Below are positions 40,843 to 48,451 of a DNA stretch of 52,720 nt, piece after piece. The notes below the pieces were generated by a model. The model ran no database searches. It was not told the origin of the DNA and saw only the letters and a program-made list of their open reading frames with translations. Source of the stretch: Bdellovibrionales bacterium (GTDB lineage Bacteria; Bdellovibrionota; UBA2428). The stretch covers positions 1-52,720 of the forward strand of contig JAFEAR010000196.1 in the NCBI GenBank assembly GCA_018266335.1, written 5' to 3'. The position numbers and the translations under genes are program-made. Each line of letters opens with the position of its first letter. Position 1 is the first letter of the stretch.

Positions 40843-42810
40843 GTCACCGTGCGTAAACAGCCAGTCTGTGTGGCTCCGAAATTTTTCGCCCAAACGAGCA
40901 TTCATCATAAAATCTTCGTGGCCCTGCCCGGGGTAAATAAAAAACGCAGTCTGCTCGGACCCTAACTTGTTGTAGCTATCATTTTTGGTCGGCTGAATTT
41001 CGGAAAAGGCATCGTTTTCAAAAACCACCTGCGCCACCGGCACAGTGATGTTCTTTAAATTGTCCGCGAATTTTTCACCGGATGAAGTCCGCAATCCACC
41101 CTTGCGAATACCTTCGGCGTACTGCTGCAAAACGGCCACGCTCGAGCCGTCGAGCGCTTTATTAATAAAAGCCTGACGGGTGCGCTCATCTACATTCTTT
41201 ACATTATAGAGATACTTGTAGAGACCCCAATAAGCCGGCGACTGCCCCTTTAAAATGGGTTCCGAAACCTTCCTAATCGGCATAAATACTTTTGTTGCCG
41301 TTCGGGCCAAGGCTCCCGCCGGCACATAGTCAACAAATTTAGAAACGATCGGACGAGTCACGGCATCGACATAGGATGCCACTTTCAGCTGAGTAATTTT
41401 TTCCCGAGTGGTCATCGCCACGTTGGCACCAATCACGCCAATTGATTTCACGTAGGATTGACGTTCGGCGGCTTTTTGTGAATTGAAATAGGTTTTTCCG
41501 TTTGAATCGCGATCGGCGCCCGCCAGAGAGGCCTCGAGAACAATTCCGCCTTCGGAATGCCCAATGACCGTGATTTTCTCTTTGGCCCGGCCCGCCACAA
41601 ATTTGATGCCGCTCGTGACGTCGCTGATCGCGGTTTCTACCAAGTCCGACTTAGGCGGGTAGCAAGATCTTCCCACTCCCCTCGGATGGAGAAAATAAAC
41701 CTGCAACCCTTGTTCCATTATTTGGCGTGCGTAGGAAATGCCGCGCTCGGGATCGAGATCAAACACAAAGCCATTTTGATTGAGCCCGGGAATAAGGAGT
41801 ACCGTTCCCCGAGGTTTAGGTTGATCGTTGTTACGATACTTCAGCTCTACGATCTCTAAGAGACAGGGCTTATCTTTGTCCTTACCTTTCAGCCGAGGAC
41901 GTCCATCGACAGAGCGCGAATCCGTCATCGGTAGGGTGTGCAAAATCCAATCGGCGGGGCGAGGAGTTTTGGAACGAAGCGATGGCGAGCTGTCTATGTC
42001 GACCGCGCCTTCCTCGTCGTCCAAAATAAAGCTTTCTGGCGAAAAAGGACGCGAAGGAGTATCGGACGCCTCAGATGACTCATGGACCAACGTGCCCGAG
42101 GCAACCGGAGTCTCCGCACGAGCCGAGACCGCAAAGAAAGCTCCGAAGAACATAATCAGCATAAGTATCACCAAGACCCAGTTCATCAGATACACGGCCG
42201 CGAAGGCGCGCCAAAAACTTGTTCGCCAAGCTTCGGCCACTGCCACGAGTCCCATGACAAAAATAGCCACGGAGGCGAGCGTAGATCCCAAATGGGGAAT
42301 CGCCGCCAGGGCGCCGTACCACGCCAAATAAAGCCCCAGCACAAAGAGCCGCGTAAAGGCGCGATGGCCCCGCGCAATGCGCACCCAGGGCATGAAGAAC
42401 CAAGTCGTCCAGCTCTCAAACACCAATCCCAGTATTCCGAACGCGGGCGCCCAAAGCACCAAGCCCTGCGTAACGGCGCCGGCAAAACCCATCATGCCGC
42501 GACGCAATTGTTCACTATCGGTGTCCGGTAAAAACATAGCCACCAACGGCGAGCTCTGGATAACTTCAAAGAGCTGACGCGCGAGACCGGGAATCAAGGA
42601 AGATTCAGGTGCCGAAACGTAAGATTTTAACCACACGAATAAAAAGAATCCGACCCAGGCCTTAAAAAGCACCCAGGTCGGAAAGCGCTGCTCATGTCGG
42701 AAATAGGCAAAGAAGCGCCGGGGCGCGGTGAACAGGCAAATGAGATCCTGCAGCGGAGAGGTCGACGCTAAATCGAGAGCCGCGTCGCCCCCCTCCGTAA
42801 GTGAAGTCAT
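40825..42810 (-). CDS. Yip1-like membrane domain fused to an alpha/beta hydrolase
   Basis: The 661-residue product has an N-terminal membrane part (about 20-235, five or six helices) that resembles Yip1-family proteins (DLICLFTAPRRFFAYFRHE, then long hydrophobic stretches). An acidic linker follows (about 240-300). The C-terminal half is an alpha/beta hydrolase: GTVLLIPGLNQNGFVFD, YFLHPRGVGRS and the nucleophile elbow VIGHSEGGIVLEASL (Ser in GHSEG), with a C-terminal QGHEDF that could hold the catalytic His. Such a fusion is unusual. It overlaps the gldG stop by ATGA and is the last gene of the Gld-like operon, so it is probably a membrane-bound lipase or peptidase working with that transporter. 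Confidence 0.8.
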   Translation of the reverse strand: MTSLTEGGDAALDLASTSPLQDLICLFTAPRRFFAYFRHEQRFPTWVLFKAWVGFFLFVWLKSYVSAPESSLIPGLARQLFEVIQSSPLVAMFLPDTDSEQLRRGMMGFAGAVTQGLVLWAPAFGILGLVFESWTTWFFMPWVRIARGHRAFTRLFVLGLYLAWYGALAAIPHLGSTLASVAIFVMGLVAVAEAWRTSFWRAFAAVYLMNWVLVILMLIMFFGAFFAVSARAETPVASGTLVHESSEASDTPSRPFSPESFILDDEEGAVDIDSSPSLRSKTPRPADWILHTLPMTDSRSVDGRPRLKGKDKDKPCLLEIVELKYRNNDQPKPRGTVLLIPGLNQNGFVFDLDPERGISYARQIMEQGLQVYFLHPRGVGRSCYPPKSDLVETAISDVTSGIKFVAGRAKEKITVIGHSEGGIVLEASLAGADRDSNGKTYFNSQKAAERQSYVKSIGVIGANVAMTTREKITQLKVASYVDAVTRPIVSKFVDYVPAGALARTATKVFMPIRKVSEPILKGQSPAYWGLYKYLYNVKNVDERTRQAFINKALDGSSVAVLQQYAEGIRKGGLRTSSGEKFADNLKNITVPVAQVVFENDAFSEIQPTKNDSYNKLGSEQTAFFIYPGQGHEDFMMNARLGEKFRSHTDWLFTHGDSGPLP

Positions 42811-44555
42811 TCTTCAAAAATGCTCTTACGACGTTTCGCCAGAATTCCTCCGAAAAGGAATCCTCCGGCCAGCAACAACACCGTGGCGTAAACTTGCCGC
42901 AGGTTTTCGTTGGTCAACTCTAGAGCCGCTTGGCTGATTTCGCGCGGACGAATGCCCATGAGGTCCTGATCCTTCAACAAGTAGTTAATGGAGTTCAGGA
43001 ACAAATCCATATTGCCCACCTGCGTAACGAAGGAGTTCATCGCAAAGTTGTGATTCGAGAGCACAATGAGCGACATCTCCGTCTTGGTATCTTTCGGTCC
43101 ATCCTTCGCGGGCGTGGGCACCGCTCCGGGAACGGATTCCGCGGGCATATGCTCGTCGGCATCGTCGTCTACACCTTGCGCGTAAGCCGAGGAAATACCC
43201 AGCACACGTTGAAAAGCGCTAGGAGCCTTGCCTTCCTTAGCCGCCGGCTTGCCCGGCTTTACGGGCATAGGCTTGTCAGGGGCGGCAGCCGCGTGAATGG
43301 TTTTTTGCACCAACACGGCCACCGGCAGCGGCCCGCGCAAATCGGTGCCAAGCATCCGAATGGTGGTCACATTCTTCAAATCGCCCGTTTTGGCGAAGGT
43401 GTAATTCTCAGACGAAATAAAAGTTTTCACCGTTTCGCCATCGCGGGGCTTGCTAGCCACATCGATCGAGCTGGTCTCGGGGAAAATCACAATGCGAGAC
43501 CCCAGCGACTTCACCATGTCTACGTCCTGCGCGTAGTTTTTGGTAGCAATCGCGAAGGGAGGTTTTACGCGCGGATCAATGATGAGGTCCGAACGCACAT
43601 TCACACCGTACTCGTTAGCGAATTTGCGCCAACCAGCGGGCGTACCGGGCCCCAGCAAGGCCAACATTTTTCCACCCTGCGCCAGATAAGCGTGAAGCAT
43701 TTTCATTTCCCGCTCCACAGCCTCGCTGCGCGGGCCCACGACAACGATTGCTTCGCAATCGGCCGGCAACTTTTCGCTGGTAGCCAACAGCACTTCCCGC
43801 ACTTCGTAAGAGGAATCGCTCAGATTCGACTTAAGAATGGAAAGTCCCTGCGCATCGGAATCGCCAAGCGAGAGCTCGCCATGGCCCGATACGAAGCAAA
43901 CCATTTTCTTTTGCCCCTTGATGGCCTGCACGATGGCGTTCGTGATGAGCTCTTCACCTTTGGAGTCGTTAAAACTCTCCACGCGGGACTCGCGCCCCGA
44001 AGCCGATCGCACAATGATTACGTTGTCGCGTTTAACGGCATCGGCCTTGGCCCCAGGAGCGTCCTCGATGGGGTTCTTAATTTCGACCTTAATTTTGCCT
44101 TTGCTCGCGAGCTCGTAGTTCTCCAGGAACCGTTTCATGTCCACGTTCGCCGCCATACGCTCCACGGCCGACGACCAAACACGAATGGTGATGTTTTCTT
44201 TAAGTCCCGCAGCAATGCTCTTTGTTTGGTCACTCAACGTATGCAGTTTGTTGCGAGTCACATCGCGTTTAACGTTGTAAGTGCTGGCCAGCCAATTAAC
44301 CGAGGCCAGTAACAACACGGACATAATGGCCATAACGACGAGGCTTAGCGCAAACTGCGTGCTGCGTTTTTTCAACCACTGCCGCAAATCGTCTAGGCTA
44401 AATACAAACCAGCCCACCAAACCCGCCGCCGACAAACCCAGCAACGCGAGTTGAGGCCAACCCATAAGCCAAACGCGAGGCAAATAACCCCACACCACCA
44501 CTACGGCGAATAGGGACCCTAAGAAAAGATAACTAGCAACGCGACCTAGTTTCAT
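42807..44555 (-). CDS. gldG: GldG-like ABC transporter auxiliary protein
   Basis: The product matches the COG3225 group (GldG) that accompanies GldA and GldF. The start is ATG 44555 (MKLGRVASYLFLGSLF), preceded by GGAGG and sharing one base with the gldF stop; a TTG four codons upstream is the only alternative. It has two or three N-terminal helices (to about 95). A large outside domain follows, with the family motifs NKLHTLSDQTKSI and FVSGHGELSL plus a Rossmann-like GGKMLALLGPGTP. A Pro/Lys-rich low-complexity insert lies at about 430-500, and one membrane helix near the C terminus ends in AKRRKSIFEE. In Bacteroidota the complex is needed for gliding, but here gliding cannot be inferred. Confidence 0.87.
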   Translation of the reverse strand: MKLGRVASYLFLGSLFAVVVVWGYLPRVWLMGWPQLALLGLSAAGLVGWFVFSLDDLRQWLKKRSTQFALSLVVMAIMSVLLLASVNWLASTYNVKRDVTRNKLHTLSDQTKSIAAGLKENITIRVWSSAVERMAANVDMKRFLENYELASKGKIKVEIKNPIEDAPGAKADAVKRDNVIIVRSASGRESRVESFNDSKGEELITNAIVQAIKGQKKMVCFVSGHGELSLGDSDAQGLSILKSNLSDSSYEVREVLLATSEKLPADCEAIVVVGPRSEAVEREMKMLHAYLAQGGKMLALLGPGTPAGWRKFANEYGVNVRSDLIIDPRVKPPFAIATKNYAQDVDMVKSLGSRIVIFPETSSIDVASKPRDGETVKTFISSENYTFAKTGDLKNVTTIRMLGTDLRGPLPVAVLVQKTIHAAAAPDKPMPVKPGKPAAKEGKAPSAFQRVLGISSAYAQGVDDDADEHMPAESVPGAVPTPAKDGPKDTKTEMSLIVLSNHNFAMNSFVTQVGNMDLFLNSINYLLKDQDLMGIRPREISQAALELTNENLRQVYATVLLLAGGFLFGGILAKRRKSIFEE

Positions 44556-45340
44556 TACGACCTCCAAGCACGGCTCTCGAGCGAGCGATTGGTCAGGAAC
44601 AAAGCCATAAAGATGATGCTACAAAAATAAACGAGCGAACGAAGCTCGATGGTGCCCTTGGCAAAAACCATGAACTGTTCGTTAATGGCCATGTACTTAA
44701 GCACATCCTGCAGCGAGCCCGAGGCGCCTTGTCCAAGTAAAGCCAACAGCCAGAATCCGAAGTTTGTCGCAAACGACATCACCACGGCCACCAACTGACT
44801 CTCCGTCACGCTCGACCAAAAAAGACCGAACGCAATATAGGCCATACCGGCCAGCAGCAACCCCAAATAAGTGGACATCATGATGCCAAGATCTGGTCCG
44901 CCATTGGGGCCCTTCACGCTGTAAAGAATAAGGAAGACGGGGAAGATAAAGGTCACCGCCAGTTGCAGCACCAGCATCGAAGCGCCCGCCAAGAACTTTG
45001 CGAGCGTCACTTCCCACATGCGAATGGGCGAGGTCATCAGCAGCACCAAAGTGTTCTGACGGCTTTCCTCGGTAAACAAACGCATCGTGAAGAAGGGCAA
45101 AACGAACATGAGAATCACGTGCATGTTGGCGTAAAAAGCCTCGGCCAGGCGGTCGATCGTAACCGTGGGCGCCATACCGAAGGTGCTCTTCATGGTGTAC
45201 TGCATGTAGGTTTGCAAAAAGGACGAGAACATCACGCCCATGAGCAAACTGAACACGCCAATGAACACGTACGCGAGCGGCGTATAGAAGTAACCGCGGA
45301 TTTCACGCTTCCAAATGGTGTAGATATTTTTGGGTGACAT
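44555..45340 (-). CDS. gldF: GldF-like ABC transporter permease
   Basis: The product of about 261 residues is an ABC-2 type permease with six membrane helices. The start is ATG 45340 (MSPKNIYTIWKREIRGYFYTPLAYVFIGVFSL), preceded by GGAGAAG; the TTG two codons upstream is less likely. FTMRLFTEESRQNTLVLLMTSPIRMWEVTLAKFLA is the conserved amphipathic ABC-2 segment. It follows gldA by 13 bases and shares a base with the gldG start. It forms the membrane channel of the Gld-type transporter, whose substrate is not known. Confidence 0.9.
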   Translation of the reverse strand: MSPKNIYTIWKREIRGYFYTPLAYVFIGVFSLLMGVMFSSFLQTYMQYTMKSTFGMAPTVTIDRLAEAFYANMHVILMFVLPFFTMRLFTEESRQNTLVLLMTSPIRMWEVTLAKFLAGASMLVLQLAVTFIFPVFLILYSVKGPNGGPDLGIMMSTYLGLLLAGMAYIAFGLFWSSVTESQLVAVVMSFATNFGFWLLALLGQGASGSLQDVLKYMAINEQFMVFAKGTIELRSLVYFCSIIFMALFLTNRSLESRAWRS

Positions 45341-45353
45341 CTTCAACTTCTCC

Positions 45354-46103
45354 TTAAACGCTCGCGCCCGCAGGGAGCGGCGCTACGTGTTCGTCGTTCG
45401 CAATGATGCGCAGATAAGCTTGTTCAAGCGATTCGCCACTGCCCTGAGCCAGCGAGCTCACACTGCCATCGGCCAGAATCTTGCCGCGGTTCACGAGGAT
45501 CACCCGGTCACAGGTCATAACGACTTCGGGCAGAATGTGAGTGGACAAAATAACGGTGTGCGATTTGGCGAGACCCTTGATGAGGTTCCGAATTTCGACG
45601 ATCTGCACGGGGTCCAGACCCACCGTGGGCTCGTCCAGAATAACAACCTCGGGATCGTGAATGAGCGCCTGCGCAATACCCACGCGCTGGCGGAAACCTT
45701 TAGAGAGGGTGCCAATCACGCTATGGAGATTGTCCTTGAGTCCGCAATGTTCGGCCACAAAATCGAGCCGGCCCTTAATGCGACTCCGTTCGAGTTGCTT
45801 CAAATCGGCCACGTATTCGAGATATTCCTTAACGCGCATTTCCAAATACAGCGGCGGATGCTCGGGCAAATAACCCACGCGCTTTTTAACTTCGAAAGGA
45901 TCATCGAACACATCGAAGCCCGCCACCTTTGCCTCGCCGGAGGTAGCCGGCATGAAGCAGCTCAGAATTTTCATGGTGGTGGATTTGCCGGCGCCGTTGG
46001 GGCCGAGCAATCCTAGGATTTGCCCCTTCGGGACATGGAATGTGATTCCATGGAGCGCAGTGAAATCTCCGTAGCGCTTGACCAAATTGACGACATCAAT
46101 CAT
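45354..46103 (-). CDS. gldA: GldA-like ABC transporter ATPase
   Basis: I start at ATG 46103 (MIDVVNLVKRYGDFTALHG), which follows GGAGG closely; the open frame upstream has no support. The 249-residue ATPase has Walker A LLGPNGAGKSTTMKILSC, Q-loop GYLPEHPPLYLEM, signature LSKGFRQRVGIAQALIHDP, Walker B VVILDEPTVGLDP and the H-loop LSTHILPE. The sequence pattern is that of ABC-2 exporters, including NosF/GldA/CcmA-like ones. It is the first gene of gldA-gldF-gldG-hydrolase. A perfect 12-base palindrome lies 14-25 bases before its ATG. Confidence 0.92.
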   Translation of the reverse strand: MIDVVNLVKRYGDFTALHGITFHVPKGQILGLLGPNGAGKSTTMKILSCFMPATSGEAKVAGFDVFDDPFEVKKRVGYLPEHPPLYLEMRVKEYLEYVADLKQLERSRIKGRLDFVAEHCGLKDNLHSVIGTLSKGFRQRVGIAQALIHDPEVVILDEPTVGLDPVQIVEIRNLIKGLAKSHTVILSTHILPEVVMTCDRVILVNRGKILADGSVSSLAQGSGESLEQAYLRIIANDEHVAPLPAGASV

Positions 46104-46116
46104 GGAGCCTCCATTT

Positions 46117-46128
46117 TCTGTATACAGA
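46117..46128. promoter_or_regulatory. Palindrome TCTGTATACAGA upstream of gldA
   Basis: A perfect 12-base palindrome between the divergent gldA and HDOD genes. It is too compact for the E. coli LexA box (CTGT-N8-ACAG has eight bases between the halves, here two). It may be an operator. Confidence 0.4.
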
Positions 46129-46196
46129 TAGAACGCACCAAGTGTCAGACTGGCCATTAGGAAAGTCAAGACTATAGGGATACAATCGAAGACAGG

Positions 46197-47402
46197 ATGT
46201 CACTCGACGTTTTTGCGTTTTACTCCCGATGCCTGTTGCCGCTCACGCCGCATCCTTCGGTGAACCGCATTCTGGAACTCGTAACCGGCGGCGGGGAGAC
46301 CACCGAGGACTTTGGCAAGATTGTCGCGCTCGATGCCGAGGTTCAACACTGGATTCGACTCACCGTGCAAAGACTTGGTTTTGACCGACGCGTGCAGCGC
46401 ATCGATCAAATGGTTACCTTGCTCGGACAAAACCGCGTCCGGGACGTGATTATCGGCCGTCATATCGAACGTAGCTTCTTGCTGCCCGAGAACACCCTCA
46501 TGGGCGAACTCCATGCGAAACTTGCCAAGGATAAAGACAAAGACAAGAAGGACGCAAAAAAGGCCAAAGCCGAACCGGCCGAAGGCGAAGAGGCACTGTC
46601 TCCCGAAGCTCAGGCCGAAGCCGAAGAGCCCATTCCCGCATTGGCGGACTTTCAGCGCTATTTAGAATGCGCCAATCGGGCCGAGGAAGTGGCCATCTCT
46701 ATTCGCAACTCCTACCCTGGCCAGGCCTTTGCCGGCGGCGTTATCTTTGACTACCTGCGCTTTTTCTTGCGTCAGCTGGTGGCCCAAAAGAAATTTGAAA
46801 CACTCAAAGAACAGCGCCTCATCAAAACGGATGCCTTTGTGCAGTCCATCTTTGTGGATGGCTTACGCAGCGGCATTGCCGCCAACGAAATCATGCAAAA
46901 GATTTCGATCCCCCACCAACGCATCGTGTTCCTTACGGCCATGCTCCACAACATCGGCAAGGCCCTCCTACTGGCCTACGATCCGCCCGCCTTCGAACGC
47001 GCCTTCATGATGTCCACCGGTGCGGCCGAGGGAAAAATGAAGGTCGACTCCGAACAAGCCGAGCTGAGCGAATTCGATTTTGACCATGCCCAGGCCGGAG
47101 CACTGTTCTTGGGCCGCATGCCCTTCCTGGTGGATATGGAACGCTCCGTAGACTTTCACCACAATCCGGATTTGCTCCGGTACAGCAACCCCGGCCTCTA
47201 CGCTATGGCCTGCGTGCTTCGGGTGAGCGGAGCGCTTTCTAAGCTGTACCAAAAGAGTCGCGTGGCGGACGCCAACGTAGATAAAATTCCCGACTCTAAA
47301 CTCATGAAGACGAACGACTTTCAGTTCCTCAAGCTCGACCCGGCCGACTGGTCCGAAATCAAGGCCAACTACGCCCTAAAGCTAATGAAGGTCGAACTCT
47401 AA
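46197..47402 (+). CDS. HDOD-domain protein
   Basis: The 401-residue product resembles HDOD proteins, a degenerate relative of HD phosphohydrolases used in signalling. Its N-terminal half (PHPSVNRILELVTGGGETTEDFGKIVALDAEVQHWIRL) is the HDOD core start. AMLHNIGKALLL (about 245-256) replaces the HD pair by His-Asn, consistent with loss of catalysis. A charged low-complexity insert (residues 108-148, Lys-rich then Glu/Ala-rich) separates the parts and is probably disordered. The ATG at 46197 is preceded by AGACAGG. It is divergent from gldA. HDOD proteins often scaffold c-di-GMP or motility pathways; no partner is adjacent. Confidence 0.8.
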   Translation: MSLDVFAFYSRCLLPLTPHPSVNRILELVTGGGETTEDFGKIVALDAEVQHWIRLTVQRLGFDRRVQRIDQMVTLLGQNRVRDVIIGRHIERSFLLPENTLMGELHAKLAKDKDKDKKDAKKAKAEPAEGEEALSPEAQAEAEEPIPALADFQRYLECANRAEEVAISIRNSYPGQAFAGGVIFDYLRFFLRQLVAQKKFETLKEQRLIKTDAFVQSIFVDGLRSGIAANEIMQKISIPHQRIVFLTAMLHNIGKALLLAYDPPAFERAFMMSTGAAEGKMKVDSEQAELSEFDFDHAQAGALFLGRMPFLVDMERSVDFHHNPDLLRYSNPGLYAMACVLRVSGALSKLYQKSRVADANVDKIPDSKLMKTNDFQFLKLDPADWSEIKANYALKLMKVEL

Positions 47403-47680
47403 AGACGCTTTCCCAAAATCTGCTTGAGCTGGCTTTGCTTTTGGCAAAAGTGGCCCTGATTAGTATCCAGCTAATCAGGGCTATCCGAAGTACCTGCGAT
47501 CGAAAAACCGGTCGTAGATTCCTTCGGCGAAAGAATCGGAAATTTGAGTAAGACCAACATCTACGGATAGGTCGGCCGGTTTCAGAGGGAATTGGTCTAG
47601 TCTGCACTCGGGGGCACTCTGACCGTCAAAATTCCTACGGGCTCTAGGACATTTCGAGCCCCATGCTACACTCTATATCT
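47403..47680 (+). other. Non-coding region with several hairpins
   Basis: The 278-base gap holds no convincing gene. It contains CTTTTGGCAAAAG (47438-47450), the 11-base hairpin GCCCTGATTAG/CTAATCAGGGC (47453-47481), CGTAGAT/ATCTACG (47513-47519 and 47559-47565), AGACCAA/TTGGTCT (47551-47557 and 47592-47598) and GGGCTC/GAGCCC (47639-47644 and 47656-47661). This much pairing suggests a terminator for the HDOD gene and possibly a structured leader or small RNA. No conserved riboswitch motif is recognised. Confidence 0.45.
47453..47481 (+). terminator. Hairpin after the HDOD gene
   Basis: GCCCTGATTAG-TATCCAG-CTAATCAGGGC pairs perfectly over 11 bases, 51 bases after the HDOD stop. No run of T follows, so it is either a weak intrinsic terminator or part of a larger structure. 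Confidence 0.5.
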
Positions 47681-48448
47681 ATGAGAAAAATCTTTGCCGC
47701 CACCTTGTCGTTTATGGTCGTCGCTCCCTCGTTCGCGCAGGTGGGCTTTTCGAAATACGTGAAGGCTTTGCCCGATCACTTTGAGGCCACCAAGGTCTAC
47801 GGCGCGAAAGACGCGCTCGGCAATCGCGACATGAGCCACTTCTTGCAGGCCATCGCCTTCAAGAAGCCCGACAAGAACGGCAACGTGCTGGCCCTCCTCA
47901 ACTGCACCAACGAAAGCGTGTGTAATCCCGCCTGCGCTCAGCATGGCGGCTACTTCCGCCAGGACGTGGTGGACCTAGCAGAAATTAACTCCGTCGGATC
48001 GCTCCGCAACGTGCGCGGCGCGGAACTCTCCACCATTGGTCTTTCGCTCATCGGCGGCATCGCCATGATTCCCGCTTACGCCGGAGTGGCCGTGTGCGCG
48101 AGCCTCGCTAGCTTCACGGGCCAAAAGGGCTTCCAGCAAATGGTCGTGGCACCGGGCGAAGAAGCTAAAGCCTGCCAAAAGGTTTTGAACCTCAAAGATT
48201 TGAAGGACGCATACGGCCAGGAAATCGTCATGCTGCAAGCCACCGTGGCGCCCTCGAAAATGGGCGACCCCGCAATCCCGTACTACCAAAAAGATTTGCC
48301 GGGCCTGACCGATCGTCTGTGCCAGCTCCTGAGCGACGCCGAAAAAGAAATCAAAAAGAATCCTAAGGCCGCGAAGCAAAAAATTGCGGACGCACGCAAG
48401 CACGGCAAGCTCGAGCAGCCGGAAGCCGCTCCGGCCGCAACGCACTAA
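47681..48448 (+). CDS. Secreted hypothetical protein
   Basis: I start at ATG 47681 (MRKIFAATLSFMVVAPSFAQ), a good signal peptide with cleavage after SFA; ATG 47663 is an in-frame alternative. The mature protein has a Cys-rich segment (LNCTNESVCNPACAQHGGYF), a hydrophobic segment of about 20 residues (LSLIGGIAMIPAYAGVAVCASLA) that might be a membrane helix, and a Lys/Ala-rich end (KEIKKNPKAAKQKIADARKHG). No family is recognised. It converges with the coiled-coil protein gene with only three bases between stops. Confidence 0.68.
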   Translation: MRKIFAATLSFMVVAPSFAQVGFSKYVKALPDHFEATKVYGAKDALGNRDMSHFLQAIAFKKPDKNGNVLALLNCTNESVCNPACAQHGGYFRQDVVDLAEINSVGSLRNVRGAELSTIGLSLIGGIAMIPAYAGVAVCASLASFTGQKGFQQMVVAPGEEAKACQKVLNLKDLKDAYGQEIVMLQATVAPSKMGDPAIPYYQKDLPGLTDRLCQLLSDAEKEIKKNPKAAKQKIADARKHGKLEQPEAAPAATH

Positions 48449-48451
48449 GCC

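Noticed and set aside
42930..44312. A 460-codon open frame opposite gldG
   Set aside because: It lies wholly antisense to a clear gldG; its His/Arg-rich composition is that of a codon-shadow in GC-rich DNA.
46117..46128. SOS box before gldA
   Set aside because: The spacing between CTGT and ACAG is two bases instead of eight, and the LexA here has a different recognition helix, so the E. coli box would not be expected anyway.
47359..47607. An 82-codon minus-strand open frame in the gap after the HDOD gene
   Set aside because: It overlaps the HDOD end, has an Arg/Ser/Phe-rich unlikely composition, no ribosome-binding site, and runs through the paired hairpin sequences.
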